Source: Byssothecium circinans
Taxonomy: Eukaryota > Ascomycota > Dothideomycetes > Pleosporales > Massarinaceae
NCBI GenBank assembly: GCA_010015675.1
Contig: ML976982.1
Location: forward strand, 822,346 to 886,345
Direction of reading: 5' to 3'
Length of the DNA: 64,000 nt
The number at the start of each line of letters is the position of its first letter. Within the stretch, counting starts at the first letter, position 1. The notes beneath the pieces were generated by a model. It searched no databases. It was given only the letters and a program-made list of their open reading frames with translations, and was not told the origin of the DNA. Below, piece by piece: positions 44,841 through 56,100 of this stretch. The position numbers and the translations under genes are program-made.

Positions 44841-45719
44841 ATGATCCCCTTACCCAACCGCGAGGCTTTCCTCGAAACCGGCCTAGCCCCCGTCCCCATC
44901 GACACCACCAACAGCACCTGCCCCATCTCCCTCGAGGCCTACCGTGGCGACGACTACCCCGTGCGCCTCCCCTGCAACCACGTCTTTGGAAACTTCTGCA
45001 TCCGCAAATGGACCGAAAGCTCGGCGCAGTGCCCGCTCTGTCGCACCGAACTTTTCCTCCAACAAACCACTCCAGAGCCTCCATCACTGCAATTTGGTGT
45101 CTGGAATCCGCCGGCTGGCAGCGAGATGCCTTTTTTGCAGGCGATTATTAGGTTGCTTAATCTGGAGGCGCAAGGTGGTGGTCCATCAGCACCACCACCG
45201 TCGTTGGCGATGACTGGCAGTGGTAATGAAGAGCCAGGCCTCGCAGAGGATATCGAGGGATTGCATCAGTGGGAAAACGACTTGGCTACTTTTCTTCTTT
45301 GGATGCTGCAAGAAAATGAGGCCTTTTTCCGGAGTATTTATGATGAAGCGCCTCCTATGCTCAGCGCTCCTGGGTCTGGTAACCAGGAGTCTGAAGATGA
45401 AGGGGAGGCTGAAGGCGGAGGGATGCGAGAAGATGACAACATTCGTCGGAATGTCGACAACTTTCTCCAGAATCTGGGGAATGGTGCGCCTCCTATGTTT
45501 AGTGCTCCGGGGTTTGGTTACCAGGAGCCTGAAGACGTAGGAGATGTTGACGCTGAAGGCGGAGAGATGCGAGGAGCTGAGGACTTCCTCCAGAATCTTC
45601 GCAATGGTGCGCCTCTGTTCAGAGTCGACGTGTATGTTGTCCTGTACCGCGGTGATGCTGACGATACACAGAATCAGGCCAATCCCGAGGAACCTCAGTC
45701 TCCGCGTGAGGCGGAGTAA
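44841..45719 (+). CDS. RING-like protein with degenerate zinc ligands and internal repeats
   Basis: An intronless frame gives 292 residues. Residues 27-67 form a RING-like motif: CPIS (Cys27, with Ser30 where the second ligand Cys is usual), LPCNHVFGNFCI (Cys45, His47, Gly50 in place of a Cys/His ligand, Cys53) and CPLC (Cys64, Cys67). Two of eight ligands are therefore substituted. After a linker, a repeat of about 45 residues occurs twice: EAPPMLSAPGSGNQ...FLQNLGN, then GAPPMFSAPGFGYQ...FLQNLRN, and a third copy begins (GAPLF). The repeats are acidic and Gly-rich. Complete RING domains are E3 ubiquitin ligases; with missing ligands this may still bind an E2 or act only as an adaptor (inference). 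Confidence 0.75.
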   Translation: MIPLPNREAFLETGLAPVPIDTTNSTCPISLEAYRGDDYPVRLPCNHVFGNFCIRKWTESSAQCPLCRTELFLQQTTPEPPSLQFGVWNPPAGSEMPFLQAIIRLLNLEAQGGGPSAPPPSLAMTGSGNEEPGLAEDIEGLHQWENDLATFLLWMLQENEAFFRSIYDEAPPMLSAPGSGNQESEDEGEAEGGGMREDDNIRRNVDNFLQNLGNGAPPMFSAPGFGYQEPEDVGDVDAEGGEMRGAEDFLQNLRNGAPLFRVDVYVVLYRGDADDTQNQANPEEPQSPREAE

Positions 45720-46491
45720 GTACCTTTGATCAAGCTCTCACTTACTTTAACTACAGCTCTGACTTCAATTCAACTACTCCAATAGATGTACAGTACTAAA
45801 TGGGCCGTGGTGGCGCCCTTTACGGAAAATTAAGGTAATCAGGCCATAATCATCAATGCAATAATTACACTAACTAACCATTCGCTCTTCTCGCACATCT
45901 TCTACGCAACGTGCCAAACCTAATAATGACAACACATCCAAGATGCACCGATACCCAACCAGAAAGTCGAAATAAGCTTCGGCACTAAACGTTCGGCGCT
46001 TAAAGCCGCACCACCAACTACCCGTTTCACTACTGTTTGCGGATCTGCATAGTGCGGCCGAGAAAACCACCACGCCAAACCAACTGTCACGGAGTGAACT
46101 AGTGCCTTGTAGGTACCGAACTATCTGAGGAGGAAGCGTTTTTAAGTGTTTGGGACTTATTCAGGAGAGAAGAATTTCCGGAATGGGCGACGTTCATGCG
46201 CCGGGATACGTTTGGTCCGTGTGTGCTCGCTCTCGCCCAACGGAGTGAGCAGGAATGTGCATGTGCTTGATAAATACGACAGTATCTGCTACTTGCTAAT
46301 TTTCTTCTTCTTTTTCTCATCTACAGCTTGACTCTCCTTGCCTCATCCATTCTTTAGGTAGAGCTGTGCTCTCCTTCTTCGATTCATTCTATAATTTACT
46401 CAGACACTCAGCCCAGCATCCATCCACTCATTAAAATTTACTCACTCAATACACAACCTCTCTACTAGAACTACCAGATCGTTAATTCACC
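45720..46491. other. Intergenic region upstream of the 46492 secreted-protein gene
   Basis: No gene is seen. A CT-rich leader from about 46300 precedes the start codon at 46492. Confidence 0.5.
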
Positions 46492-47137
46492 ATGAAATTC
46501 TTCCTCCTTCTCTCTGCCGCCAGCACGGCCCTCGCCCTCGCCCTCCCCCAACAACAAGGAGGAGAAAACCGCAACAGCACATCTAGCGGCAGCACGTGCA
46601 ACTCCGCAACCGCAGAAAAAGTGGCAAAGCTCGCCGGAGGCATCCAATCCAACATCGCCATCCAAGTGCAAGAACTCCAAGGGTACGTAAACATTACCTC
46701 TTCTTCCTATTCTCACTCCTTGCATTTCTCCCTCTCCCTCTTCCCCTCTGTTATCCCCACCCAAGCTCACCAAAACCCACAGCATAAAAACCCTTCAAGC
46801 CCTCGTAGCCTCCAACACCACCACCCTCCGCGCCGCCAGCTCCTCAGGCTCCGACTTCGAGCTCGAGCGCCAAGCCGTCCTCCAGATCCAGCAAACGGGC
46901 GTCGATCTGCGCACCGCGAACCAGAAGGTCGCCGCCGAGCTCAAGAGCCCCAGCGAGAAGGGTTTAGCTACGGTGAGCATGGCGCAAACGCTGGAGATCC
47001 AGCAGGTGAAGAGCTTAGAAGGGAGTGGGCAGAAGGACCAGGATGTGTTGATGATGTTGGTGAAGGAGGTGATGGATGGGACAATGCAGAACAAGAAAAA
47101 TTTGGCAGCGGCGGTAGGGCAGTGTGGGGGGAAGTAA
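46492..47137 (+). CDS. Small secreted protein, 181 residues
   Basis: Exons 46492-46682 and 46783-47137 join across a 100-nt intron (GTACGT donor, GCTCACC branch, CACAG acceptor). The signal peptide is MKFFLLLSAASTALALA, cut near the ALPQQQ sequence. The mature protein is Gln/Ala/Ser-rich and mostly helical (KVAKLAGGIQSNIAIQVQEL, then VLQIQQTGVDLRTANQKVAA and MLVKEVMDGTMQNKKNLAAA). It has only two cysteines, near each end (STCNSA and GQCGGK), which could form one disulfide. The helical, Cys-poor layout resembles HsbA-like or cell-wall-associated secreted proteins, but the match is loose. A solo LTR lies 60 bases past the stop codon. Confidence 0.8.
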
Positions 47138-47196
47138 GGTTTATATTTCTTTGGGTGATAGGGGTACGGGAAGGGGTGGGTGGGGTGGTGTGAGAT

Positions 47197-47357
47197 TGTC
47201 AGGACCTAGCTCTACGCCACTAGGCCATGCCAACCAAAAAGGTGCGAATAATCTAGAACTAGATTATTCTGGCGTAGAATAGTATATATACGTATCCCGC
47301 AGGTACAGCGTACCCCGCAGATACGATCAGTCAGCGCGCTGGACCCCGCGCCTGACA
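47197..47357. mobile_element. Solo LTR-like element, 161 bp, with 5-bp target-site duplication
   Basis: The element begins TGTCAGGACC and ends GCGCCTGACA, giving the TG...CA ends and 7-bp terminal inverted repeat of an LTR. It is flanked on both sides by the same 5 bases, GAGAT (47192-47196 and 47358-47362). Inside are a palindrome (TCTAGAACTAGA), a TATATATA stretch and paired CCCGCAG motifs. No second LTR or retrotransposon coding sequence is nearby, so it is best read as a solo LTR left by recombination, or a very small non-autonomous element. Confidence 0.7.
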
Positions 47358-47770
47358 GAGATAAGGTAGATAGGTTGCTGCAGTTATGGTTTTTATAGTC
47401 ATAGTTTTTGTATTATAGATATAATGATGGATTAAGGGATGGATGGTTAGTTCTAGGACGATCTTATAAATTGTATACTTACCCCATATTCATAATTATT
47501 TTGGAAAGCTTTATTTCCCTTCTAACTTATTATCTATAACTACGCATGGTAGTTACATACTAGTAAAGGTAGGGGAGTTAGTTCAAGCGTATGCGTAGGG
47601 GGGCATGAGAGACAACATTGATAACACAGAGAACTTGTCTCTCAGTTTCTGTGTTACTACTGCAAAGCCTACTAACTGCCTGGCTGTGAACATCTCTACT
47701 TTATTCCCTAGCTGGGCCTGGCTCAAGCAATCATACACCGCCATGTATATATACTCTTGATCACATACAA

Positions 47771-47860
47771 AACAGTCCCAATAGCCCAGTTAGTTAGCAG
47801 TCTAAAACCGCTATTTAGATTGTTAAGACTGAGGTCTTGCGTTTAAATCATGGGTTGAGT
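47771..47860 (+). other. tRNA-like relic (possible SINE head or mutated tRNA pseudogene)
   Basis: TAGCCCAGTTAGTTAGCAG resembles a tRNA A-box region, and GTTTAAATC 60 bases later resembles a B box (GGTTCGAATC) after C-to-T and G-to-A changes. The acceptor and T stems do not pair well, so it is not a functional tRNA. Confidence 0.3.
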
Positions 47861-48653
47861 GGTTTTCATCCAGATTTCAAAATATCTGCTGTGTGCAATG
47901 TTCAAAATACCTATCTGCTGTATGCGATTTTCTATCCACCTACCCGCAGTATGCGATCTTCTTATTTTGCTTCTTCTTTCTATTTTAGAAATTTCGCCCC
48001 CGCCCCACCCCTCCCATTCATCCACCATAATAACAACAGTACCGCTACACTCACAACCATCCCCCCTCCCCCCCCCCCTCCCCCCCAACATAATCCCTTA
48101 CATACCTAAAAGTCCCCCCAATCACCTCAGTGCAACTGCAGACCCCCTTGCAGTCCAAACACCAACTTCTACCCAACGATTCGATTTCAATTGATGGATT
48201 CCCATCAATTGACCCGTCCCAAGAACCCCCCTCACCAACCCCGCCTCTAGCTCCAACAAACAACCACATCCGCAGCCCCAGCCCCCTCCGCTCCTGCTAC
48301 TCTAAATTCTGACTCCCACACCGCCCTCCTATCTAATTCGCCGCCGCAATCCCGCTCTCAATACGCCGTAGAAGTCAGAAGTCAGAACGGCTGACCGACC
48401 GGTGTCTGCATGCGGCAAAGCACAGTCACATGCCGTCAGACAACCACAACGAGACTCCCGCAAGAGAGCAAAGCGCATTACATTCGATGACTTGCGGAAG
48501 CGAGTTATTTCACGCTTACGCTGTCGCCGTGTCAGGATTCTGATGGCCAGGGGAGAATGGAGTAGGAAGGAATGTCAGGTAAGAGGGTGAGAATTTAGAA
48601 GCATCTGAGCGGCACAGATGCGGGAATGATTATGTAAAAGGAAGGGGATGTGA

Positions 48654-48661
48654 TATATAAA
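48654..48661 (+). promoter_or_regulatory. TATA-like box upstream of the hydrolase gene
   Basis: TATATAAA lies about 290 bases before the ATG at 48949. It is the only clear TATA element in this intergenic region close to the gene; use is an inference. Confidence 0.35.
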
Positions 48662-48948
48662 TGAAAGAAGAGGAGACTGAAGAGGCGCAAACTCAAACCT
48701 TTCTTCCCCCATCATATTTTGCCTAAAGAACGCCCAGAGCCTTGAGTTGAGGAGTTAAGAGCTAGTCTATCAGCTACCCAGCTTCTCAAGCTTGAACTGT
48801 TAAAGAACAAAAACACGCTTTATCTCGACTTACACTTCCACATACTACCTTTCCCCCTCCTGAACCCCCGATTCCCAATTCCCAATCCCAATCCCGAACT
48901 ACCCCCAAACCCCCAAAACCACCCCAACATCAACACGCCACCGCAACC

Positions 48949-49913
48949 ATGTCCACTACCACTACCGCCAAACCAACCATCCTCCTCATCCCCGGCTCCT
49001 TCAGCACAGGCACCGTCTACGACTCCCTCGCCACCGCGCTCTCCCTCCACCCCTCCGCCCCACCCCTCCAAATCCTCACGCTCCCCACCGTCGGCAAGCG
49101 CCCCGGCGAACTCCCCACAATGTACACGGACGCGGCCTTCATCAACGCCGCCGCGCGCGCCCTCGCGGACGAGGGCAAAGAGATAATCCTCATGGCGCAT
49201 TCCTACGGCGGCGTCCCCGCCAGCGAGGCGCTCAAGGGCATTACGAAGAAAGAGAGGGAACGCGAGGGGAAAAGGGGAGGTGTGGTTAGGGTCGCGTATA
49301 TGACTGCGCTGGTGCCTGAGGTGGGGGGGAATGCGACGCGGGTTCTGGATGTTGAGGGTGGGATTGAGACGCCGGATTATTTGGGGGTTGATGAGGTATG
49401 TTTTGTTTTCAGTTTTTTCATGACCGTCGTTGGTGTGGGTGTTGGTGTTGTTTCTTGGGGGGTTGAAGGCGGGCAAGTATCGAAACAGAAGAGAAAATAT
49501 GAGAAGGGATGAGATGAGATGAGAAGAATGCTAACACCCCACCCCCCTCAAAAAAGGACGGCTGGCTCTACCACGCCGACCCCGAACGCATCGCATCCAT
49601 AGTCTTCAGCGCGCTCCCCGCCGACCAAGCCCGCGAAGCCGGTAAATTCTTCGTGCAGCACTCAGGCCCCAGTTTCGCGAACGAGTTGACGCACGCTGGG
49701 TACAAGGATGTGCCGGCATCGTATTTGTTCTGTGAGGAGGACTTGTGCGTTGTGCCAGCGGTGCAGCAGCGCGGTATTGATAATATTGAGAAGGCGAGCG
49801 GGAGGAAAGTGGATGTTACGAGGATTGCTACGGATCATGTTCCGCATCTTTCGAAGCCGGAGGGGACGGTGGAGTGGCTTGTTGGGTTGGCTGAGAAGGG
49901 GGGGAGGGAGTGA
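48949..49913 (+). CDS. Alpha/beta-hydrolase fold protein
   Basis: Exons 48949-49395 and 49557-49913 join across a 161-nt intron (GTATGT donor, GCTAACAC branch near 49530, AAAAAG acceptor) to give 267 residues. The N-terminal strand and oxyanion region is ILLIPGSFSTGTVYD. The nucleophile elbow is AHSYGG with Ser85. The acid is probably Asp211 (CEEDLCVVP), and the base His243 or His246 (DHVPHLSKPE). It has no signal peptide. This is the broad AB_hydrolase_6-type family of small esterases, lactonases and related enzymes common in fungi; the substrate is unknown. The gene is GC-rich at third positions, like its neighbours. Confidence 0.88.
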
Positions 49914-50110
49914 GGGGTGCTGCGGTGGGGAGATGGATGGTATGGTTTGGGTAGTTGGTGGTTGGGATGGGGTGGTGGTTGATGTAGGGAATCCTCTCTT
50001 GACGGTAGAATTGAATACTGAGTCGAATCGAATCCCATCTCCCCAAAGCTGTACTAGAGCGGAACTCCGAGAAGGCTTTCATGCCCCAAACCTGCGTAAA
50101 CCATTCATAT

Positions 50111-51196
50111 TCAAACAGAAAACCCATACCCATCACTGAAGAACAAATACCCCCATTTCTCCGCAAACGGCCTCTGGATCTTCCACGCCTCAGGATCCCA
50201 CGGCGGCTTCCCAGGCACAATCTCAAAACTCTCCATCAGTAGCACATCTCTCAGCACCTCCTCCTCATCGACCAGCCCGCCCAGACTAATCATTGAATCG
50301 CGCATCTTCGGGAACGGAAACCGATCGATCCATATGGGATGTATCGTCATCAATTGCAGCTCCGTGGGCCGTAGAGATAGCGGCACGTTCGAACCGGCTG
50401 GAGACGATTTCGCGGGAACAACGGTACTGCAAGAGAGACCAAGGACTTGGCCGTTGATGTACAAGGCGCCGGCTAGTGTGAGAGGAAGGTTTGGCTGGTG
50501 AGATAGTGAGGGAGTGGTGTAGTTTTGATAAGAAGGGTTCAGGGCCACAGTGACGTCGGAAAAGTTAGGGACTATACTTTGTTCCTCTTTATTCGCATTC
50601 TTCTCCTCATCCCTAGACCGGGTTTCCAGTTCCGTCGACGTATATTTCGAATACGGACAATCGCCCATTGCGATATTCAACTGGTTTGGCGGCAGCATGG
50701 CCAGCAGGTCCTGCGCCACGCACGACGGCAGTGCGGCAAAAGTTGAAACAAGCGAAGATGGAGCCGCGGACGAGGCCTCGGATGGTGGTTGCGCTCCGTC
50801 TCCTCGCCGCGTTTCATCCTGGTCTTCTGGCGGTTTCGTATTGTTCTTTGCTTCTCGAAGACGCTGGCCTGTAATCTTTGCATCAGCCAATCGGTATCCG
50901 TGGACGAGGCAGCAAGCTACCCGTAAGTTCCGATCGTTTTGTCGCTGTTTCTTTTGATGCGATCAGGCACAAGATCCCGATTATTACAGGCACGTATTCA
51001 TGCGTTATCGTGCTTGCCCGCGGGAACCTCTCATGAGCCCTCATCTCTTCGAATTGTTTGGCGGTGATTTGAGTTACGGGGCAAAAATAGACTTACGTCT
51101 TGCTCGTTGCGCTAGTCGGTCCTGAATCTTCTTCCTCTTCTTCGCGTCCTCGACGTTGCGCCATTCATCCTCGCTCGGCTGCGTTCGGCGTGCCAT
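50111..51196 (-). CDS. bZIP-like protein with DUF3425 domain
   Basis: Exons 51097-51196 and 50111-50868 join across a 228-nt intron (GTAAGT donor, TTACAG acceptor) to give 285 residues. The start MARRTQPSEDEW is followed by a bZIP-type basic region. The splice completes QDRLAQRARRQRLREAK (about residues 23-39), with no convincing leucine zipper after it. The C-terminal half has the DUF3425 signature HPIWIDRFPFPKMRDSM (about residues 200-216) and WKIQRPFAEKWGYLFF near the end. Proteins of this type are frequent in filamentous fungi and are presumed DNA-binding regulators; targets are unknown. The last 20 residues look shortened compared with typical members (inference). Confidence 0.85.
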
Positions 51197-52595
51197 CCCG
51201 AGTGTTGTAATCCCGCTAAGCTTGCTGCTGCAATGCTGTTCTTGGTGGGTAGTTACTGAGGAGGAGGAAGGTGTAAGCAATCTAGGACGCGCGCGAAGAT
51301 GGTCGGACGAGCTGTGCCTCCCGCTGACAAATGCGTCTTTCCCAAAGAGGACGGCACACGGACAATGACAGACGACATCTTGAAATCACTCATAGTGGCA
51401 ACGTCGAAACCATCACAAGAGGGGTCTGGAACGCAGCGATCAACAGTAAGTAGCTACTAGGCCAGTTCCGAGGTACAACTCCTCGTCTGCTGCAACGCAT
51501 CAAACCAACCCCCACGATAAGAATAGCAACCACCCAGACACCTAAACCTCACAGTCCCTCATCCTCCCTCGAAACCCACAGTTCCGACACTGTACCACCC
51601 ACACTATATACCTCACAACGATCTCGAAACCTAACTAGGAGCCGCATCTAAAAGCTCCCGCGTTTTCCCGGGCCATGAAGCCACATCAAACACTGGGCAT
51701 CATCATTCCCTCCTACTCCAAGCCTCCACAAGAACCTCAGGTATTGGCAGTACGTACAGTAGGTGCAGTTTAAGCACGAAAGGAGTAGGTCAAATTTTGT
51801 TTGAAACGACGGATCACTTTTGTTCTTTTGCTCCATTAGATGGAAAGGGTTGAGGAGCGAAAACTAGACGCAAGTCCGAGTTTGGTCCCTTTTAAGTTGA
51901 TACACGCAGAGAAGGGATAGGAATAATAGTCGCACAGTGAAGAGCTCAAGGAATGCGATGGCGAGGTATGCAACCCATTTTAGACGACTCCCATACCTCT
52001 CTCCGCAAAATCAAATCACCGTTCTCAACGTCTCAAGCACCACCATCAAGTCCGTACAAAACTATGCATCGCACCAGAAGCATCAGGAACGAAACAAGAA
52101 TGAGACCGGGTACACCCAACCTTACCATCTCCGGCCGCTAACCAAACGCCCACCTGAAACACTCACCCGGCAGGCCTGCCTATCACGTGACCCCACCTTT
52201 CACCCACCATCCGGCCGTGACGCCACCAAAGTGCCCCACTGCCCCAGCCTCACCAGGTGGGGACACCTCAAAGATGAAAGAGAATTGTACCAAGGATTAT
52301 GCTAGGGTCTTGGAGTTCCAGGCATGACCGCGCACAAAGTGAGTGGTGTAACACGCCAGTACGGAAACTCGAAACATAGCGCATAAAGTCTCGGAAGCAA
52401 TTTTGTGCTGAACGAGACCTCCTTCTCCTCCCATATATGAACGAAGGCGCTATGCGTTTTGGCCCAGCTTGTGCACCTCTCGCTTTGTTTCCATCGCTTT
52501 ATCTCAAATCACCATCACTCATCCTCCCCACTAACCATACACGCCTTGGAGACTTTTACTTTCTTTTCGCCGAGGCTTGGATATTGACGGTCAGG
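51197..52595. other. Intergenic region upstream of the CFEM gene
   Basis: About 1.4 kb between divergent genes. No coding evidence is seen. The sequence is unremarkable in composition. Confidence 0.5.
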
Positions 52596-53130
52596 ATGCG
52601 CTCGATTCTGGCTGTCTGCGTTTTTGGCATGGGTGTCGTGGCTGTCGTTCCTCCTGTTGCTTCGGGTCAAGCGATACCATCGGTCAGGGCGAATTCGACA
52701 AGTATACCGGCGGTGCCAAATGCTGCTGCGACGGGGAAGGCGGCGACGGGCGAAGTTGCTTCCGTGGTGAGCAAGGCTGTTGTGGCAATGGGTGTATGTC
52801 CCGTAAGTAACACTTCCCTGTACAGGCATTGAAACTGTATGTCTTCCTGTGTTGATTGAGCTAATGGGTGCATAGCAACAATGCTGGGACGAGAGTGCTG
52901 CCGAAGCAGATTGCGACCCGAACACTGACGACGACTGCCTATGTGGCCCCTTCTTCGATGGCGTCACATCATGTGTTTCAGAAACATGTAGTGTCGGCGA
53001 GAATCTGGGTAAGTGCTCCAGGCCTTTGTCAGGTCCTCGTCCGCCTGGAGAGCGACCAGCCCTTTCATGCTCAATGCTGACGAACTTGGCAGAAGTGTTG
53101 AACACGCTGGGCACGGCCTGCGACTTGTAG
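52596..53130 (+). CDS. Secreted CFEM-domain protein
   Basis: Three short exons, 52596-52802, 52876-53008 and 53093-53130, join across introns of 73 and 84 nt, both with GTAAGT donors. The product has 125 residues. The signal peptide is MRSILAVCVFGMGVVAVVPPV. A Ser/Ala/Pro-rich spacer leads to a complete eight-cysteine CFEM domain (about residues 68-123): CPQQCWDE, ADC, DDDCLCGPFF, SCVSETC and GTAC. An Asp precedes the fourth cysteine (DDDC), the position of the haem-iron ligand in haem-binding CFEM proteins. There is no membrane helix or GPI-type C-terminus, so it is likely secreted free. CFEM proteins act in haem or iron uptake, surface structure or host interaction; the role here is open. 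Confidence 0.85.
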
Positions 53131-56100
53131 GTGCTTGGTAGGGAAGAGTTGGTGTGTACCACATACAAATGAAATTTCACGAGGATACGGACGCCATAGA
53201 TACCCTAGACGATTAATTGGATTGCTTCCTCGGTTTCAACTTTGATGTCATGCGCCCTTCCTTGACGTATGCAATACGGTTCGCTATCAGCATGTCGATA
53301 TACGTACGGGATCGCTACGACTGGGCGAGTCAAGGGACAGATTGGAAGATCTACACCTGTGTTGCGTCCTGTTAAGAGAGAAGAACAACATCAGGTTGAA
53401 GATCCGGAGGATTGAAGTCCGCGGATGACGAGATTCCTTCATCGAGATCGAGATAGATGAGGCTACAGAGGGAGAAGATGCATGAGCACGGAGACGTATT
53501 CCTATATTCTGGAGGTCATACGGTTGATGCTTTTTGGGCGTTATGCAGACAGTGTGGACAGGAAACAGAGTCAGGAAACTGTGAAGCTTTTCTTCATCAA
53601 ACTGCTCAACCCAACTCTTCCACAGTGATCAACTTTGTCACCTTTGCGCAGTGATGGAAGAAAGGAAGCTGAGTAAGGCGAGATGAAGTCTTTCCCACTT
53701 TATCATGGGTAGATTTTGCGTGATAAGGCTTGTTTCGGGGTACTCACCATAGGCAAGATCAACAGAGATCGCCAGTACACCCCACCATGTTATTCGAAGC
53801 GAATCTCAAATTGATAGGATGAGTATCACCCCAAGATGAATACTTGAGCAAGTGTATCCGTCGTCCCGTGTTCTTCCCCATACTGCTCCGTATTGGATGC
53901 AGGATGAGCTGGGATCGACGGCGGCTAGCGCGTGGAAGAGATTCCGGCCCTTGACATGTGTGGGTATATACACGTCTTCGATTGGCTCATTAGCGTTTTG
54001 GAAGCTTTTGATTTAGCTGGAGGCCGAACCCGTGGCTACGATGGTGACGTGAGCTGAGGTGATGTGAGTAGATGGGCTGCTGATGGGTCCCGCATCGGAT
54101 GGTGTCCTTTTCCTTCGGCACACCTTCCACCAAGTTTATTGTGGCCCATAAAAGGTGTTGCAAGATGTTGGCTTCGTGGGCACTACTCAGTTCGGCGGAT
54201 AGGGGTACGCGTGTAGGATTTGTGGATCAACATGCTCGTCATGAGTGATGTCAGAGTTCAGCCTCAACGTGGGGAGTGCCTGGAGGCGGGCAGTCGTCAC
54301 GAGCAAAACACCGCAGTTTTGGCCGATGCTGGCAGATGTTGATCGTGCGGGGCCCCATGGTCTGACCGTGGCTCGATAGCGTGAGGTTGATCTTTGGCTC
54401 TTGGAGACGGGAAGAGCATCGAGGGTCCGGGATGCGATAGATAAGTAAAAGTTTGGTGACGTGACGCGACTAGCTTGGGGAAGGTCTGGCGTGCAGCAGA
54501 AAACATGAAGGTTGTCCTGGTGGAAAGGTGAGTGCTGGCAGCAAGCGCGACGAAGGACGGGTAAAGCGGACGGAGGGTAATCGTCGCATACAGTATTATG
54601 GTGAAAAGACAAAGCGGTCTTCGAAACGGACCGCGCTTCTCATGGTGAAATTTGAAATTGTGTGGTCTGTGGTCGGACTCGGACTCGGACGGTGGGCGAA
54701 TCTCGGCATTATTGATGGGAGCAATCCGCGGTACCTTGCAGCGACGCCGCCTCGGCTTGCTCTAAGCGGGCAACCGCCACAGGCCCGCTCCACTGTTATC
54801 ATATCAGTCAGCTCAACCCGACTTTATCCGACGCGGTGCTGGACACGGTGGTGTTTCACCGGACTGGCAGAATTTCGCTTTTCGCTTTTCTCACATCGGC
54901 AAGAGCCTCACTAACTTCTAAGAGAGCTGGAACTAGGAGATTGTTCGGCCGACGGGCAGCACTATTCCCGACACATCGGTCTATTGGCACTGGACACATA
55001 ATACATACGGTAGCGGTGGTGAGAGTCGTGCAGCATCAATCAGTCGGAACACACACCTGTTCAGAAGGGAAGGATGCATTACTGTAGATGTCCAGAATCA
55101 AGCTTCTTAAGATGGGGTTTTAAGTACTAAGGGTACAGTAGGCACAGCTTCGCGGCAGGCGGCTCGCCATCCCGCACTGTGTCTCGACGTGACCCCCACC
55201 GATCTCCAATTAACCCTTGTCCGGGAAACGTCGCAGCTGGGGCTCCGCAGAAGCAGGGTGTGGGTCTGGGAGGATTTGGCGGCGGAGTCCGCCCTTGGCT
55301 GGCTATAGGTGCTGCTCAGGGTCTGCGATGTCGTGATGCGGGCGGCAGAGTGAAGCACTGACTAATAATATCGTGCTGGCTTGTCAAGAATAATGAGGAC
55401 GCATCTCTCATTATTGCCAGGTTCTGGTGCTGGCCGGGCCGAGGTGGCATGCCGATCGGGACCGCACCTCAACACCACGACACGCACTCGGCGACGATGT
55501 CGTGATGGGCTTGTCCTGAATTCTGCCGGTAGCCAACAGTAGACTGTCGCGAAGACTCTCCCACCACCAGCACGCCCAGACTGCCGTGCAACAACGCAGG
55601 ATAAATCCAGTCAGGCGGTGTGGGGGGAGCACTTCACACTCCCCACTGCTGCGCTGCTTTGCATTATGGCGAGGCCAGGACGCGGCTGTTTCTCATCATC
55701 GTGACGCCTGTTGGCCCGCACTGAAACTGCGCGCGCGAAGCCATGATCTGTGGACGGCGTATAGTGGTCGACGTACGGAGCACCCGTCCATAGAGCCCTT
55801 ATCAGTACCCCATGCCAGCCCGCCATTAGCTTTTGATATTGGCGGAGTTTGGGGGGACGTTGGGTTAGTCCCCCATATTTCGTATCCCATCCCATGAAAG
55901 CGCCGCCACGTTCCTGCTCGCCTGCGTGACTCGGTCACGAAAGCCACCGCTGGATCAGTCCATAGAGAGTCGCCCTTCGCAATAATACCGTACGCACCAA
56001 GACAGGGCGCGCGTCTGTCTCTTGTGTCGCCGATACGGCCCCGGACGTTGCATCATCGCTGCGCCGGCGCCCTCACCGCTCCATAATAAAATCCAGCAGC

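Larger units (their letters stand above)
47138..48948. other. Repeat-bearing intergenic region
   Basis: This holds the solo LTR (47197-47357), AT-rich sequence to about 47760, a tRNA-like relic (47771-47860) and C-rich low complexity (about 48000-48100). The promoter of the gene at 48949 follows, with a TATA-like box at 48654. Confidence 0.6.
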
